From: Bacillota bacterium
GTDB lineage: Bacteria; Bacillota; Clostridia; Acetivibrionales; DSM-1351
Direction: 5' to 3'
DNA: 64,000 bases
Assembly: GCA_023433945.1 (NCBI GenBank)
Contig: JAEYTP010000142.1
Coordinates: 1-64,000 of the forward strand
The notes beneath the pieces were generated by a model. It did not search any database, was not told the DNA's origin, and saw only the letters and a program-made list of their open reading frames with translations. A program made the translations under genes and the position numbers. Positions 26,635-36,592 of the stretch are shown piece after piece (position 1 is the first letter of the stretch; the number at the start of each line of letters is the position of its first letter).

Positions 26635-28359
26635 TTGCACTTGGGATTATTAAAATTTGCACGAAAGTACTTTTGGTTTGAGACTCCAAAACCCAAAGGT
26701 GAATTTATTCTTGAAGAAAACAAGGCAGGCTCCTGTGCCGTTGCAAATTCTGAATCGCTTGATGAATTTGACAAGAGCAGGGCGATTAAGGACACAGATG
26801 AGTATAAAGGCAACCAAAAGCTGTTGGATAGACGTATTTCGAAACAGCTTGATGATAATATAGACACAATAAAAGAAATATATAGCATACCTAAAAATAG
26901 TGATTTTCTCACAAGGGAATTTAATATTACTGTTGGAGATAAATCTATCAGAGCTTTTTCTGTATTTATTGATGGAATGACTGATAGAGGAGTGATTAGT
27001 CAAAATATACTTCAGCCTCTAATGGTGTTTTCTAACTTTAACTTTAAGGATAATGAATCAAATATTGAAAAATTCATTATGAGAAGACTTATTGCCTATA
27101 ATCAGGTCAAAGCAGTGGATACATTCAAGAGTGTAGTTGGGGAAGTGAATTTTGGAGGCTGCGCTGTCTTTGTTGATGGATTGGAGCATGCATTTGTATG
27201 CGATACAAAGAGGTGGGAACATAGGGGAGTTGGCTCGCCAATAAGCGAAACAGTTATTCGTGGACCTCAAGAAGCATTTAATGAGCAAATCAGATCCAAC
27301 ACTGCATTGATGAGAAAGATTATGAAGGATAAGGATTTGATTATTGAGAATGTCTCAATAGGCAAGAGAAGTAATACACCTTGTGCAGTAATGTATATAA
27401 AGGATATTGTCAATGATGCTCTACTAGGTGAAGTTTTACGACGGGCAAAGAGCATAAACGTTGACTATATCTTTGACTCGGGTGAACTTGAACAATTGCT
27501 TGAAGACTCTACCTTTATGACCATTCCTCAGATAATATCTACCGAGCGTCCTGATCGGGTTGCGACACTATTAGCAGAGGGGCATGTAGCTGTTGCCCTT
27601 GATGGAAGCCCATTTGTGCTGGTAATGCCTGCAACAGTAGCAGAGTTTTTGCATACTACTGAAGATACAAATATGAGGTATCCTTTTGTAAATTTCATAA
27701 GAGCTATACGAATTATTGGTATAGTTATTGCACTTTTATTGCCCGGTTTATATATCGCAGTGACCAATTTTCATCAGGAAATGATTCCGACCGATCTTCT
27801 GTTTGCAATTGAAGCGTCAAGAGAAACTGTTCCATTTCCAACTGTTATAGAGATAATACTGCTGGAATTCTCTTTTGAGCTTATCAGAGAAGCCAGTCTT
27901 AGAATTCCAGGGGCTATTGGCTCTACTTTAGGAATAGTTGGTGGCCTAATTCTAGGGCAGGCAGCTGTTTCTGCAAACCTAGTCAGCCCCATACTAATAA
28001 TTGTGGTTGCAGCAACAGTTCTTGGCTCTTTTGCACTACCTAGCTTTTCTATGTCAATCTCAATACGATTAATGCGTTTTCTATATATATTCTTGGGAGC
28101 AATTGCTGGATTTTTGGGAATCTCATTGGGCTTAATAATCAATCTATTGCTGTTGGCCTCAGCAAAGTCCTTCGGTGTACCGTTTTTAGCCCCGCTTGGC
28201 CCTGTAACAAAGGATAGGGTAGCTGATGTTCTTACAAGAAGACCTGTCTGGCAGCAAGAGAGAAGACCCGATTATCTTAATCCAAAGGATATAAAAAGCC
28301 AGCCTCATATTAGCAGGGGCTGGAAAAAGAAAGGGAATGGGGATAAAAATGAAGAATAA
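26635..28359 (+). CDS. Spore germination receptor subunit A (GerA/GerKA family)
   Basis: The 574-aa protein has a hydrophilic N-terminal region (about residues 70-300, with VSIGKRSNTPCAVMYIKDI) and a membrane region of about five helices (PGLYIAVTNFHQEMIPTDLL, ASLRIPGAIGSTLGIVGGLILGQAAV), the GerA-family plan. It forms the germinant receptor in the inner spore membrane with B and C subunits. Two TTG codons (26635 and 26641) fit the AAGGAG at 26625-26630; I took the first. It heads a four-gene unit. Confidence 0.93.
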   Translation: MHLGLLKFARKYFWFETPKPKGEFILEENKAGSCAVANSESLDEFDKSRAIKDTDEYKGNQKLLDRRISKQLDDNIDTIKEIYSIPKNSDFLTREFNITVGDKSIRAFSVFIDGMTDRGVISQNILQPLMVFSNFNFKDNESNIEKFIMRRLIAYNQVKAVDTFKSVVGEVNFGGCAVFVDGLEHAFVCDTKRWEHRGVGSPISETVIRGPQEAFNEQIRSNTALMRKIMKDKDLIIENVSIGKRSNTPCAVMYIKDIVNDALLGEVLRRAKSINVDYIFDSGELEQLLEDSTFMTIPQIISTERPDRVATLLAEGHVAVALDGSPFVLVMPATVAEFLHTTEDTNMRYPFVNFIRAIRIIGIVIALLLPGLYIAVTNFHQEMIPTDLLFAIEASRETVPFPTVIEIILLEFSFELIREASLRIPGAIGSTLGIVGGLILGQAAVSANLVSPILIIVVAATVLGSFALPSFSMSISIRLMRFLYIFLGAIAGFLGISLGLIINLLLLASAKSFGVPFLAPLGPVTKDRVADVLTRRPVWQQERRPDYLNPKDIKSQPHISRGWKKKGNGDKNEE

Positions 28360-29452
28360 TATTGCCTTTGGGACTTGGGAGGCAACAACAATATTAATAA
28401 ACCTTCTGTTTGTTCAGGCAGTTCTTACATTTCCGAGAGAAATGGTATTAAAGGGTGGAACTACGGGATGGGTGATTCCTATTATCACTACTGCCTTGGG
28501 CATAGTTTATTTTAGTATAGTAGCATATTTTTATAGAAAGATAGGTAGCAAGGATTTACTGGATATATCTCGTATGCTAGGCGGCAAAACAATTGAGATC
28601 ATTGTGGGTGTATTCTTAAGTGCTGTATTAGTGATTATTTCAAGCTTGGTACTTAATGGCTTCGCTCATATAATTAAAGGTTCTTCACTCAATAACTCAC
28701 CTGTAATGTACATTTTTATTTTCTTTCTAATAGGAATGGTTTGCTGCTGCTATGCAGGCATTGAGGCAAATGCAAGAATTAGTGCTATTTTGGTGCCTAT
28801 ACTTATCTTTTCCTTCATTGTGATAACCATAGGACTAATATCAAGGTATGACATAAATAATCTTTTCCCTGTCCTTGGCAATGGAGTGCAACCAATATTA
28901 GTTGAAAGTCTTTCTAAAATTAGTATTTTCTCACCTGTAATTATAATACTTCTCTTTATGGTACCTTATTTTAGTAGTAAATATATTAAGAGAGTAAGTT
29001 TTTTAACAGTTGGAATTTCAGGAGTAATACTTATATGGTCAGTGTTATCCTTTATTTTGACTTTTCCCTACGAAGCAGCTATTACAAAGAAAATGCCGTT
29101 ATTTCAAATGGCCAGACTATTTGAATTTGGCAACTTCATCTCCAGAATTGAGTCAGTCTATGTACTTATTACGTCTATAGCAGGATTGATGTATCTTGGT
29201 ACCACTTTTACTTTTGCAGTAAATATATTTGCAAAGGCATTAGGGCTAAAGCACAAGAAAGCCATTATACCAGCGTTTGCACTTATAACACTGTCTTTGG
29301 CATTGTTTCCGATATCGGTCAATGCCTCAATTAATGAATCTATTTATTTCAATGTAATATTTTATGCTTGTATCTTTTTACCCTTAATATTATTTGTGCT
29401 GGTAAATCTGAAATCCTTTGGCAAAAAGGGGGATAAAACTGATGAAGGCTAA
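28349..29452 (+). CDS. Spore germination receptor subunit B (GerB family)
   Basis: The 367-aa protein has ten membrane helices and fits the GerAB/amino-acid permease-like family (APC superfamily) that binds the germinant. ATG 28349 lies inside the end of the A gene (11-base overlap), giving MKNNIAFGTWEATTILIN. The coupling pattern is typical of tricistronic ger operons. The ligand, usually an amino acid, cannot be inferred from the sequence. Confidence 0.92.
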   Translation: MKNNIAFGTWEATTILINLLFVQAVLTFPREMVLKGGTTGWVIPIITTALGIVYFSIVAYFYRKIGSKDLLDISRMLGGKTIEIIVGVFLSAVLVIISSLVLNGFAHIIKGSSLNNSPVMYIFIFFLIGMVCCCYAGIEANARISAILVPILIFSFIVITIGLISRYDINNLFPVLGNGVQPILVESLSKISIFSPVIIILLFMVPYFSSKYIKRVSFLTVGISGVILIWSVLSFILTFPYEAAITKKMPLFQMARLFEFGNFISRIESVYVLITSIAGLMYLGTTFTFAVNIFAKALGLKHKKAIIPAFALITLSLALFPISVNASINESIYFNVIFYACIFLPLILFVLVNLKSFGKKGDKTDEG

Positions 29453-30614
29453 AAGGATTATATCAGTATTTATAGTAATTACAATTTTAGTTTTACCTCT
29501 TTCAGGCTGCTATGACAGTAATGAGATTGAGAACCTTGCTTATGCAATTGCTGTTGGAATAGATAAAGGGCAGCAAAAGGATTTCAAACTTACATTTCAA
29601 ATAGTAGTACCTACTAAAATTTCTGCTGGTGGTGGAGAAAGTCTGACATTGACAAGTATCGAAACAGATAATATTTTATCAGGACTAAAGAATGCTAGTG
29701 AATCCATTAGCAGGCAAATAAATCTATCCCATGCAAAATTAATAGTTTTCTCAGAGGATATCGCAAGGGACGGACTCTCAGGCATTATCAACGGCTTGGT
29801 TAATAGTATGGAAATCAGGCCAACTGCCAATATCATTGTATCTACCGGAAGTGCCTATAGCTATCTTGGTGCTACAAATACTAACCTTTCGGTAAGCCCA
29901 TCGAAGTATTATGAGCTACTGTTCAAATCTTATGAGCGAGAGTTTTATATCCCTTCAACTCAATTAAATGACTTTGTATATAAGTTGAGAAATAATGGAA
30001 CTCAGCCAATAGCCATATTTTGTGAAACAGGCAATGTGAAAAAAGAATCACCTGATACCAAGCAAAGAGCAAATTCTAGTATTAAGGGGCTGGCTATTTT
30101 TAAGGGAGACAAGCTAATAGGGGAGCTTAACTATACAAATATGTCCATTTTTTCTCTATTAACTAAAACAGACCAGAATGTTTATATGACCATTAAGGAT
30201 CCACAAGATAGCAATTACAATATTTTAAGCATTGTTAGAACACAACCCGAAACAAACTACAACGTTAAAATAGAAAACGGTATTCCTAAAATATCCATCC
30301 AATTGTATCTTAAAGGTAATATTGTAGGTATTCAGGGTAATTATGACTACCTTGAAGAAGGGCAGGCTATTATTCTTGAAAATGCATACAGGGATAATAT
30401 TTCAGATAGACTTAAGGCATTTCTGACTATTATTGCGTATCAGGATAATACAGATATAGTAGGTTTCGGTGATTATGCAAAAAGATGTTTCCGGACTCAA
30501 AAGCAATGGGAGAAGTTTGACTGGAACAACGCCTTTTCTAAAGCACAATTCGATATAGAAGTAAAATTTAATATTGATAATTCAGGAAACATGTTAAATG
30601 AAACAGCAAAATAG
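29442..30614 (+). CDS. Spore germination receptor lipoprotein subunit C (GerC family)
   Basis: The 390-aa protein has a lipoprotein signal peptide with lipobox LSGC (residues about 22-25, context LVLPLSGCYDSNEIE) and three GerC-type domains, ending with YGDYAKRCF-like text (GFGDYAKRCFRTQKQWEKFDWNNAF). ATG 29442 overlaps the B gene by 11 bases. It should be lipidated and sit on the outer face of the inner spore membrane. GerC proteins are required for receptor function. Confidence 0.93.
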   Translation: MKAKRIISVFIVITILVLPLSGCYDSNEIENLAYAIAVGIDKGQQKDFKLTFQIVVPTKISAGGGESLTLTSIETDNILSGLKNASESISRQINLSHAKLIVFSEDIARDGLSGIINGLVNSMEIRPTANIIVSTGSAYSYLGATNTNLSVSPSKYYELLFKSYEREFYIPSTQLNDFVYKLRNNGTQPIAIFCETGNVKKESPDTKQRANSSIKGLAIFKGDKLIGELNYTNMSIFSLLTKTDQNVYMTIKDPQDSNYNILSIVRTQPETNYNVKIENGIPKISIQLYLKGNIVGIQGNYDYLEEGQAIILENAYRDNISDRLKAFLTIIAYQDNTDIVGFGDYAKRCFRTQKQWEKFDWNNAFSKAQFDIEVKFNIDNSGNMLNETAK

Positions 30615-30626
30615 GGGGTAGAGACT

Positions 30627-30791
30627 ATGTATAAATTAACGGCTGGCGTGCTAATTATTTGGGTTGTAATATATACCATGAGCTATGGTACTTGGCTTTA
30701 TAAGAATCATAGTAGGCTAGCAGGTATATCAGTTTATTTAGTTGCATTACTAGCAGCTTTTTTACCTGTTTATGTAATGTTTTTAGAATAG
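30627..30791 (+). CDS. Small two-helix membrane protein, possible ger operon D subunit
   Basis: ATG 30627 follows AGGGGGT (30613-30619), 12 bases after the C gene. It encodes 54 aa with two hydrophobic helices (LTAGVLIIWVVIYTMSY and ISVYLVALLAAFLPVYVMFL) joined by a basic loop (KNHSRLAG). Small two-helix D subunits occur in some ger operons of Bacillus and Clostridia and modulate the receptor. Position, size and topology fit that role, but identity is inferred. A terminator follows 66 bases later. Confidence 0.65.
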   Translation: MYKLTAGVLIIWVVIYTMSYGTWLYKNHSRLAGISVYLVALLAAFLPVYVMFLE

Positions 30792-30857
30792 TCATTAGTA
30801 CTTTTGGTAAAAATATAAATGTATCTAACATAGTATCTATATACGGGAATGCAAAGG

Positions 30858-30885
30858 CCAAAGGAGATTTTTCTTTGGTTTTTTT
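30858..30885 (+). terminator. Intrinsic terminator
   Basis: CCAAAG (30858-30863) pairs with CTTTGG (30873-30878) followed by a run of T, ending the ger operon. Confidence 0.75.
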
Positions 30886-30955
30886 GCATTTATGTGAATT
30901 ATTTGGTATAATAGCAACAATATGCACACAAAACTGAATTTGAAAGAGGGGTAAG

Positions 30956-31690
30956 ATGAGTATTATAAAAAAGATAAGCATTCTACTAGCCTTGATCATA
31001 GTGCTGAATAGCTTACCAATATCAGTATTCGGAACAGTTCAAGCAGCGCAGGACACCAAAAACAATGTACATACTCAAGACAAAGATACATCAAAGAATA
31101 CCAAGACACCCGGAAGAACAACACCTGCAGCCATAACCTCACCTGCAGCAGTAACCTCACCAGCGGGGATAACCTCGCCATCTGCAATAACCTCACCAGC
31201 GGCAATAACTAAGGCGGCAGAAATTGATGATGAAAGTCTTTGGTACAGCAAGAATTTACCTTTCAAAAAGGAGTATCAAAAGGCACTATGGGATTATTGT
31301 AAACAAAAAGAGCTTGATTATTATGATATGTTGGCTCTTATCGCCCTAGAAAGTGGATTCAATGAAAAATGTTCAACTAAAAATTACAAAGGCCTTTTTC
31401 AACTAAGCAAGCAAAACTGCGATTACTTTTCAAAGCTTTTGAAAACTCCAAATAAGCCACTCGATGGTAAAATCAATATGAATTGGGGAACAACACTAAT
31501 ATCCAATATAATGAAGGATAAGAGGGTAACCAAGCACAAGGATGAAAAGATGCAGCGTGATGTTGCGCTCTCCATTTTTAATAGGGGTAGTGGAGGATAC
31601 GACAAAAAGGGACTTAGTACTGATTTTTTAAAAATATTTTATAAGAAAAAAGAAATGGTATTAAAATGCTTTGAAGGATTAAATAATTAG
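30956..31690 (+). CDS. Secreted SLT-like (lysozyme-fold) protein with repeat linker
   Basis: The 244-aa protein has a signal peptide (residues 1-30), a low-complexity Thr/Ser/Pro/Ala linker (about 45-85) and a C-terminal lytic transglycosylase-like domain (MLALIALESGFN with the probable catalytic glutamate, then YKGLFQLSKQNCDYF and ALSIFNRGSGGY). It would cleave peptidoglycan outside the membrane. The linker holds near-perfect hexapeptide repeats of the form (A/S)(A/G)(I/V)TSP. It is monocistronic with AGAGGGGTAAG as ribosome site. Confidence 0.82.
   Translation: MSIIKKISILLALIIVLNSLPISVFGTVQAAQDTKNNVHTQDKDTSKNTKTPGRTTPAAITSPAAVTSPAGITSPSAITSPAAITKAAEIDDESLWYSKNLPFKKEYQKALWDYCKQKELDYYDMLALIALESGFNEKCSTKNYKGLFQLSKQNCDYFSKLLKTPNKPLDGKINMNWGTTLISNIMKDKRVTKHKDEKMQRDVALSIFNRGSGGYDKKGLSTDFLKIFYKKKEMVLKCFEGLNN
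31127..31210. repeat. 18-bp coding tandem repeats (TSPAAI linker)
   Basis: Four to five copies of an 18-bp unit (CCTCACCAGCGGxAATAA-like) encode the hexapeptide linker of the SLT protein. The copies differ by a few bases; copy number may vary between strains. Confidence 0.75.
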
Positions 31691-31696
31691 TTAGGC

Positions 31697-31755
31697 TCAT
31701 TAATGCAAACTAATTAAGCTACGGTCATTAATGCAAGCTAATTAAGCAGGCTCAT
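31697..31755. repeat. Two 28-bp direct repeats
   Basis: TCATTAATGCAAACTAATTA and TCATTAATGCAAGCTAATTA (31697 and 31725) are near-identical starts of a 28-bp unit. They lie between the SLT protein gene and the convergent AraC gene. A shortened third copy begins near 31752. Confidence 0.6.
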
Positions 31756-31772
31756 GTAACCCCATTTAAAAA

Positions 31773-32663
31773 TTATATGTAATGTTTTAGCTGGTAATTT
31801 CCTTTGTTTTTTCTATATTTACCAGGCGATATATTCTCCTGCCTGGTAAATATATGAGAAAAATGCTGTCTGTTATTAAACCCAACACCTATAGCAATAT
31901 CTACGATTGGCAAATTACTTGTTTCTAGCAATATCTTTGCTTTTTCAATTCTCTTTTTATTTATGTATTCAATTATTGACACCCCCATATGCTCAGAAAA
32001 TAGCCTTTGGAGATACCCAGAGGACATATCAATATGTGACGAAATATGGTCAATAGAGATTTCTTTATCAAAATTCTCGTCTATAAATAATACAGCCTTT
32101 TTTACATGAATTATGCCAGGCAGCGAAATTACTTTATTTACAGACTGCTTAGACAATTCCAGTAAAAACTGAGCTAATAACAGATTAATTGAGGTTTCAT
32201 TTTCCACTATATTGTGCTCTATTTCAAATTGGCTATGAATTAATCTTATAATTTCATACATTATTCCAGAGTCACTGAGCTTTATAACTCTTTTCCTTTG
32301 CTTTAAGAAGCTTAAAAGTGTTGAGGATGAGGCACTAAGATTATGAAGGTTAAAATATAAGTCTTTACTGTCTTTTAAATTAAATTCAATATTCAACATC
32401 CTGCATGGGCAGTTTTTTTCTACTAACAATCTATGTGGAATGTTACTGTCAAAGAAAATAAAGTCTCTCTCTTTCAAGGTTACCGACTGTTCCAATCCTT
32501 CTTGTAAATAGTAAATGGTACACTTCCCATTGACAACATACATTATTTCAGCCATAGAGTGAGCATGCAGGTCCATATCGTAATAGCTGTAGTTTTGTGC
32601 ATAATAGCACTCAATTTTTGGCCATAGATGTTTTTTTTCATCGTTATAGATACTATTTATCAC
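31773..32663 (-). CDS. AraC-family transcriptional regulator
   Basis: The 296-aa protein has an N-terminal cupin sensor domain (DMDLHAHSMAEIMYVVNGKC, DIPHRLLV-like segment) and two C-terminal HTH motifs (ISIDHISSHIDMSSGYLQRLFSEHMG and IVDIAIGVGFNNRQHFSHIFTRQENISPGKYR). GTG 32663 is preferred because GGAG lies eight bases before it; an earlier GTG overlaps the ribosome site. It is divergent from the glycoside hydrolase block and is the probable regulator of that block, sensing a sugar. Confidence 0.9.
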   Translation of the reverse strand: MINSIYNDEKKHLWPKIECYYAQNYSYYDMDLHAHSMAEIMYVVNGKCTIYYLQEGLEQSVTLKERDFIFFDSNIPHRLLVEKNCPCRMLNIEFNLKDSKDLYFNLHNLSASSSTLLSFLKQRKRVIKLSDSGIMYEIIRLIHSQFEIEHNIVENETSINLLLAQFLLELSKQSVNKVISLPGIIHVKKAVLFIDENFDKEISIDHISSHIDMSSGYLQRLFSEHMGVSIIEYINKKRIEKAKILLETSNLPIVDIAIGVGFNNRQHFSHIFTRQENISPGKYRKNKGNYQLKHYI

Positions 32664-32898
32664 GTATAACACTCCTTGAGTGATTTAATAATATTACTAA
32701 AAATATTTTATTTTTGAATATATGCTTAAAAAGTTTCTACTTACTTAAAACACAGAATTTCTATGTATCACTATTTAAAGCTCTTGAATTTCAAAATATC
32801 ATAATAGTTTACATTTGTAAATATGAATGTGCAAATGTTTACCCGCCTGTATTTGAAGTAGTGTATATTAAAGTCAGAAAAGTGAAGGGGGTTATTTT

Positions 32899-34389
32899 AT
32901 GTCATTTAAAATTACTTTTATAGGGGCAGGAAGCATAGGCTTCACCAGGCAGCTATTTACTGATTTGATGTCAGTAAAGGAATTTCATCACATAGAGGTA
33001 GCATTTACAGATATTAATCAAGCTAATCTCGATATGGTTACTCAGCTTTGCCAGAGAGATTTAGATGAAAATGGTATTGACATAAAAATTCATGCTACAA
33101 CCGATAGAAGAGAGGCTTTCAAGGATGCAAAATACATATTTAATTGTGTAAGAATTGGAGGCCTTGAAGCATTTCAGACAGACGTGGATATTCCGTTGAG
33201 GTATGGGGTTGACCAATGTGTTGGTGATACCCTATGTGCCGGAGGAATAATGTATGGCCAAAGAGTTATCGCGGCAATGCTTGATTTCTGTAAGGACATG
33301 AGAGAGGTTGCTAGGCCCGATGTATTACACCTGAATTATTCAAACCCAAATGCTATGGTAACATGGGCTTGTAATAAATTTGGAGGAATCAAGACAATCG
33401 GTTTATGCCACGGAGTAATTCACGGTCATGAACAGATTGCAGAGGTTCTTGGTCTCAAGTATGAGGACTTGGATGTTATTTGTGCTGGTATAAACCATCA
33501 AACCTGGTACATTTCTGTAAAGCATAAGGGAGTTGAACTCAAAGATAAGTTATTGGAAGGATTTTTGAAGCATGAAAGGTTCTCCAAAGAAGAAAAGGTC
33601 AGAATTGACATGTTGAAACGCTTTGGATACTATTCAACTGAATCAAATGGTCACCTTTCAGAATACCTTGCATGGTACAGAAAGCGTCCTGAAGAAATTA
33701 TGCAGTGGATTGATTTAGGCTGTTGGATAAATGGTGAAACTGGAGGATACTTAAGGATTTGTACCGAGAGTAGAAATTGGTTTGAAACGGATTTTCCAAA
33801 TTGGCTAAAGGAACCTGCTAAAAAATATGATGGTTCTCAGAGGGGCAAGGAGCATGGTTCATATATTGTAGAAAGCTTGGAAACGGGCAGGGTTTACAGG
33901 GGGCACTTTAATGTTGTTAACAATGGATGTATAACTAACCTTGCGGAGGATGCAATTGTAGAAGTTCCTTGTTATGTTGATGGGAACGGTATTAATATTC
34001 CGAAAGTGGGCGATTTGCCACTTGGTTGTGCTGCAATCTGCTCTCAAAGCATATGGGTACAAAAATTAGCTGTAGAAGCCGCAGTTTCAGGCGATGATTT
34101 GCTGCTTAGACAAGCAATGCTTATGGACCCTCTTACTGGTGCTGTGTGCAACACTAATGAAGTTTGGCAGATGGTAGACGAATTCCTTATAGAGCAGGAG
34201 AAGTGGCTACCTCAGTATTCTCAAGCAATAGAGAGAGCAAAAGCGCGTTGGGCTAAGGGAAATCTGATTCCACACAAGGATTATAAGGGGGCTGCAAGAC
34301 TTCATACAAAAACTGTAGATGAAATGGCACAGGACGCTGAAAAGTCAAGACAGCTAGCTGCTACAGCTGCAAAGGAAAACGTGAAATAG
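32899..34389 (+). CDS. GH4-family alpha-galactosidase/alpha-glucosidase
   Basis: The 496-aa protein is an NAD- and metal-dependent family 4 glycosidase. It shows the NAD-binding FIGAGSIGFTRQLFTDLM, the CHGVIHG metal-binding cysteine and histidine region, GINHQTW and a C-terminal catalytic part. Family 4 enzymes act on intracellular alpha-galactosides or alpha-glucosides by an elimination mechanism. No signal peptide, so it acts in the cytoplasm. It lies divergent from the AraC gene with AAGGGGG at 32885 as ribosome site. Substrate specificity cannot be fixed; melibiose-type is plausible. Confidence 0.88.
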   Translation: MSFKITFIGAGSIGFTRQLFTDLMSVKEFHHIEVAFTDINQANLDMVTQLCQRDLDENGIDIKIHATTDRREAFKDAKYIFNCVRIGGLEAFQTDVDIPLRYGVDQCVGDTLCAGGIMYGQRVIAAMLDFCKDMREVARPDVLHLNYSNPNAMVTWACNKFGGIKTIGLCHGVIHGHEQIAEVLGLKYEDLDVICAGINHQTWYISVKHKGVELKDKLLEGFLKHERFSKEEKVRIDMLKRFGYYSTESNGHLSEYLAWYRKRPEEIMQWIDLGCWINGETGGYLRICTESRNWFETDFPNWLKEPAKKYDGSQRGKEHGSYIVESLETGRVYRGHFNVVNNGCITNLAEDAIVEVPCYVDGNGINIPKVGDLPLGCAAICSQSIWVQKLAVEAAVSGDDLLLRQAMLMDPLTGAVCNTNEVWQMVDEFLIEQEKWLPQYSQAIERAKARWAKGNLIPHKDYKGAARLHTKTVDEMAQDAEKSRQLAATAAKENVK

Positions 34390-34689
34390 TTACATAGACA
34401 AATTATTTATTTGAGCCTACATATTTTACATAAATATTGTGGGCTTAATTTATTTAGCAGCTAGGTCATATTGAGGATGACCAAAATAGTTGCTCTAATA
34501 TAATGGGTATAACTATTATTATAGTTGATCAGACATATTGGGGATGCTCAATATTGTTGTTCGATATATTGAGGATGACCAATTTTAGTAGCTCTGATAT
34601 ACTTAAGATGTCAAAGTATACAATTATATGAAAATTAATAACGTTTTGGGTATGCTACTATTATAATTTTTATAAAAGGGAGATATGCT
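34390..34689. repeat. Spacer with ATATTGAGGATGACCA repeats
   Basis: ATATTGAGGATGACCA occurs at 34469-34484 and 34566-34581 with a variant ATATTGGGGATGCTCA at 34535. Each is followed by AATAGTTGCTCT-like text. The 300-bp gap holds no gene; it probably carries the GH13 promoter near its 3' end. Confidence 0.6.
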
Positions 34690-36369
34690 ATGACAATTAA
34701 ACATAGTTGGTGGAAAGAAGCCGTTGTATATCAAATATATCCTAGAAGCTTTTTTGATACAAATGGTGATGGAATAGGAGATATTCCAGGCATTATTGAA
34801 AAGCTCGACTACCTCAAAAATCTTGGCATAGATGTAATATGGCTTTGCCCCGTTTATAAATCTCCAAATGATGATAACGGATATGACATCTCAGATTATG
34901 AAGATATTATGCCTGAGTTTGGAACAATGAACGATTGGGAGATACTTTTGGAAGAAGTTCATAATAGGGGAATGAAACTCATCATGGATTTAGTTGTAAA
35001 TCATTCCTCAGATGAACATGCATGGTTTATTGAATCAAGCTCGTCTAGGGATAATTCCAAAAGAGATTATTATATATGGCGTGACGGAAAAGATGGCAAA
35101 GAACCCAACAACTGGTCTTCCTTTTTCACTCCTTCAGCTTGGAAATACGATGATAAGACGGGCCAGTATTACTTGCACCTATTTTCTGAAAAGCAGCCTG
35201 ATTTGAACTGGGAAAATCCAGTTCTTCGCAGCAAAATATATCAAATGATGACAAGGTGGCTAGACAAAGGAATTGATGGATTTAGGATGGATGTTATAAA
35301 TTGCATTTCCAAAACAGAGGGACTTCCTTCAGTGGAAGGAGATGGATATTGTTGGGGTGGTAGATATTTCATTAATGGCCCTAGAATGCATGAATTCTTG
35401 CAGGAAATGAACAAAGAGGTACTGTCAAAATACGATATTATGACTGTAGGAGAAACTCCAGGCGTTACCCCAGAGCAAGCTAGGGAATACACAGGTGAAG
35501 AAAGGCATGAACTGAACATGCTATTTCAATTTGAACTCATGGATGTTGATTCTCAGCCATGGGGAAAATGGGACGTTAAAGCTTGGTCATTGCACGATTT
35601 TAGAAGAATTATTGTAAAATGGCAGACGGAGATAGAAAATGAAGGGTGGAATAGTAACTACCTAAATAATCATGACCAGCCGAGAGCGGTATCGCGATTT
35701 GGAGATGATGTCAGATATAGGTCAGAGTCAGCAAAAATGCTCGCTACTATGAATCTGACTCTCAAAGGTACACCTTATATTTATCAGGGTGAAGAAATAG
35801 GAATGACAAATGTAAGGTATAACGATATTTCTAAATATAGAGATATTGAAACTCTTAATTTTTTCAACGAAAGAATGAAGCAAGGATATGATAAAGACTC
35901 CATAATGAACTCTATCTACAAAAAAGGACGTGACAATGCAAGAACTCCAATACAGTGGAATGATACCCAAAATGCAGGTTTTACGGTTGGCACGCCATGG
36001 ATTGCTGTAAATCCCAACTATGTGGACATTAATGTAGAGCAATCACTAAAGGATGAAAAGTCTATATTCAACTACTATAAAAATTTGATTATGCTTAGGA
36101 AGGAATATCCTTCCCTTGTCTATGGCAGATTTGTGCAAGCAGATAATAATCATGAGAATGTGTTTGCATATACAAGAGAGTACGAAGGGGAAAAGCTTCT
36201 TGTTATTCTGAACTTTACTGATAAATCAGTAGAGTTTAGCTTGGATAACGAATATTTGCAGGGAAATCATCAATTGCTTATATGTAATTATGATAGAGCT
36301 GAGCAGAAAGCCGAGCAGCTGCAGCAGACAATGTTGCTACAGCCATATGAAGCTTGTGTCTACAAGTAG
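34690..36369 (+). CDS. GH13 alpha-glucosidase/oligo-1,6-glucosidase
   Basis: The 559-aa protein is a TIM-barrel family 13 hydrolase. Conserved regions are DLVVNHSSDEHAWF (region I), DGFRMDVINC (nucleophile aspartate), VGETPG (acid/base glutamate) and LNNHDQPR (third aspartate). Residues resemble oligo-1,6-glucosidase and trehalose-6-phosphate hydrolase groups; the start MTIKHSWWKEAVVYQIYPRSF is typical of both. No signal peptide. It sits with other cytoplasmic glycosidases under the likely control of the AraC protein. The exact alpha-glucoside is unknown. Confidence 0.9.
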   Translation: MTIKHSWWKEAVVYQIYPRSFFDTNGDGIGDIPGIIEKLDYLKNLGIDVIWLCPVYKSPNDDNGYDISDYEDIMPEFGTMNDWEILLEEVHNRGMKLIMDLVVNHSSDEHAWFIESSSSRDNSKRDYYIWRDGKDGKEPNNWSSFFTPSAWKYDDKTGQYYLHLFSEKQPDLNWENPVLRSKIYQMMTRWLDKGIDGFRMDVINCISKTEGLPSVEGDGYCWGGRYFINGPRMHEFLQEMNKEVLSKYDIMTVGETPGVTPEQAREYTGEERHELNMLFQFELMDVDSQPWGKWDVKAWSLHDFRRIIVKWQTEIENEGWNSNYLNNHDQPRAVSRFGDDVRYRSESAKMLATMNLTLKGTPYIYQGEEIGMTNVRYNDISKYRDIETLNFFNERMKQGYDKDSIMNSIYKKGRDNARTPIQWNDTQNAGFTVGTPWIAVNPNYVDINVEQSLKDEKSIFNYYKNLIMLRKEYPSLVYGRFVQADNNHENVFAYTREYEGEKLLVILNFTDKSVEFSLDNEYLQGNHQLLICNYDRAEQKAEQLQQTMLLQPYEACVYK

Positions 36370-36592
36370 TCACTAATCTAGGACAGAGAGGCAGGATTTT
36401 ATTTATTTTCATATTTGATATTTGTATATAAAGCAATGTCAAAATAGTAGAAAGCTCGAAAATATACCACAAGATTTTATGGATGCGATAAGTATATAAT
36501 TGGATTAAACAGGGATGTTATAATGAGTTGTACGGGGCCAAAATAATTGTAAGTACTCTGTTTAATCTATTTTTTATTTGTTGGGGGTAACT

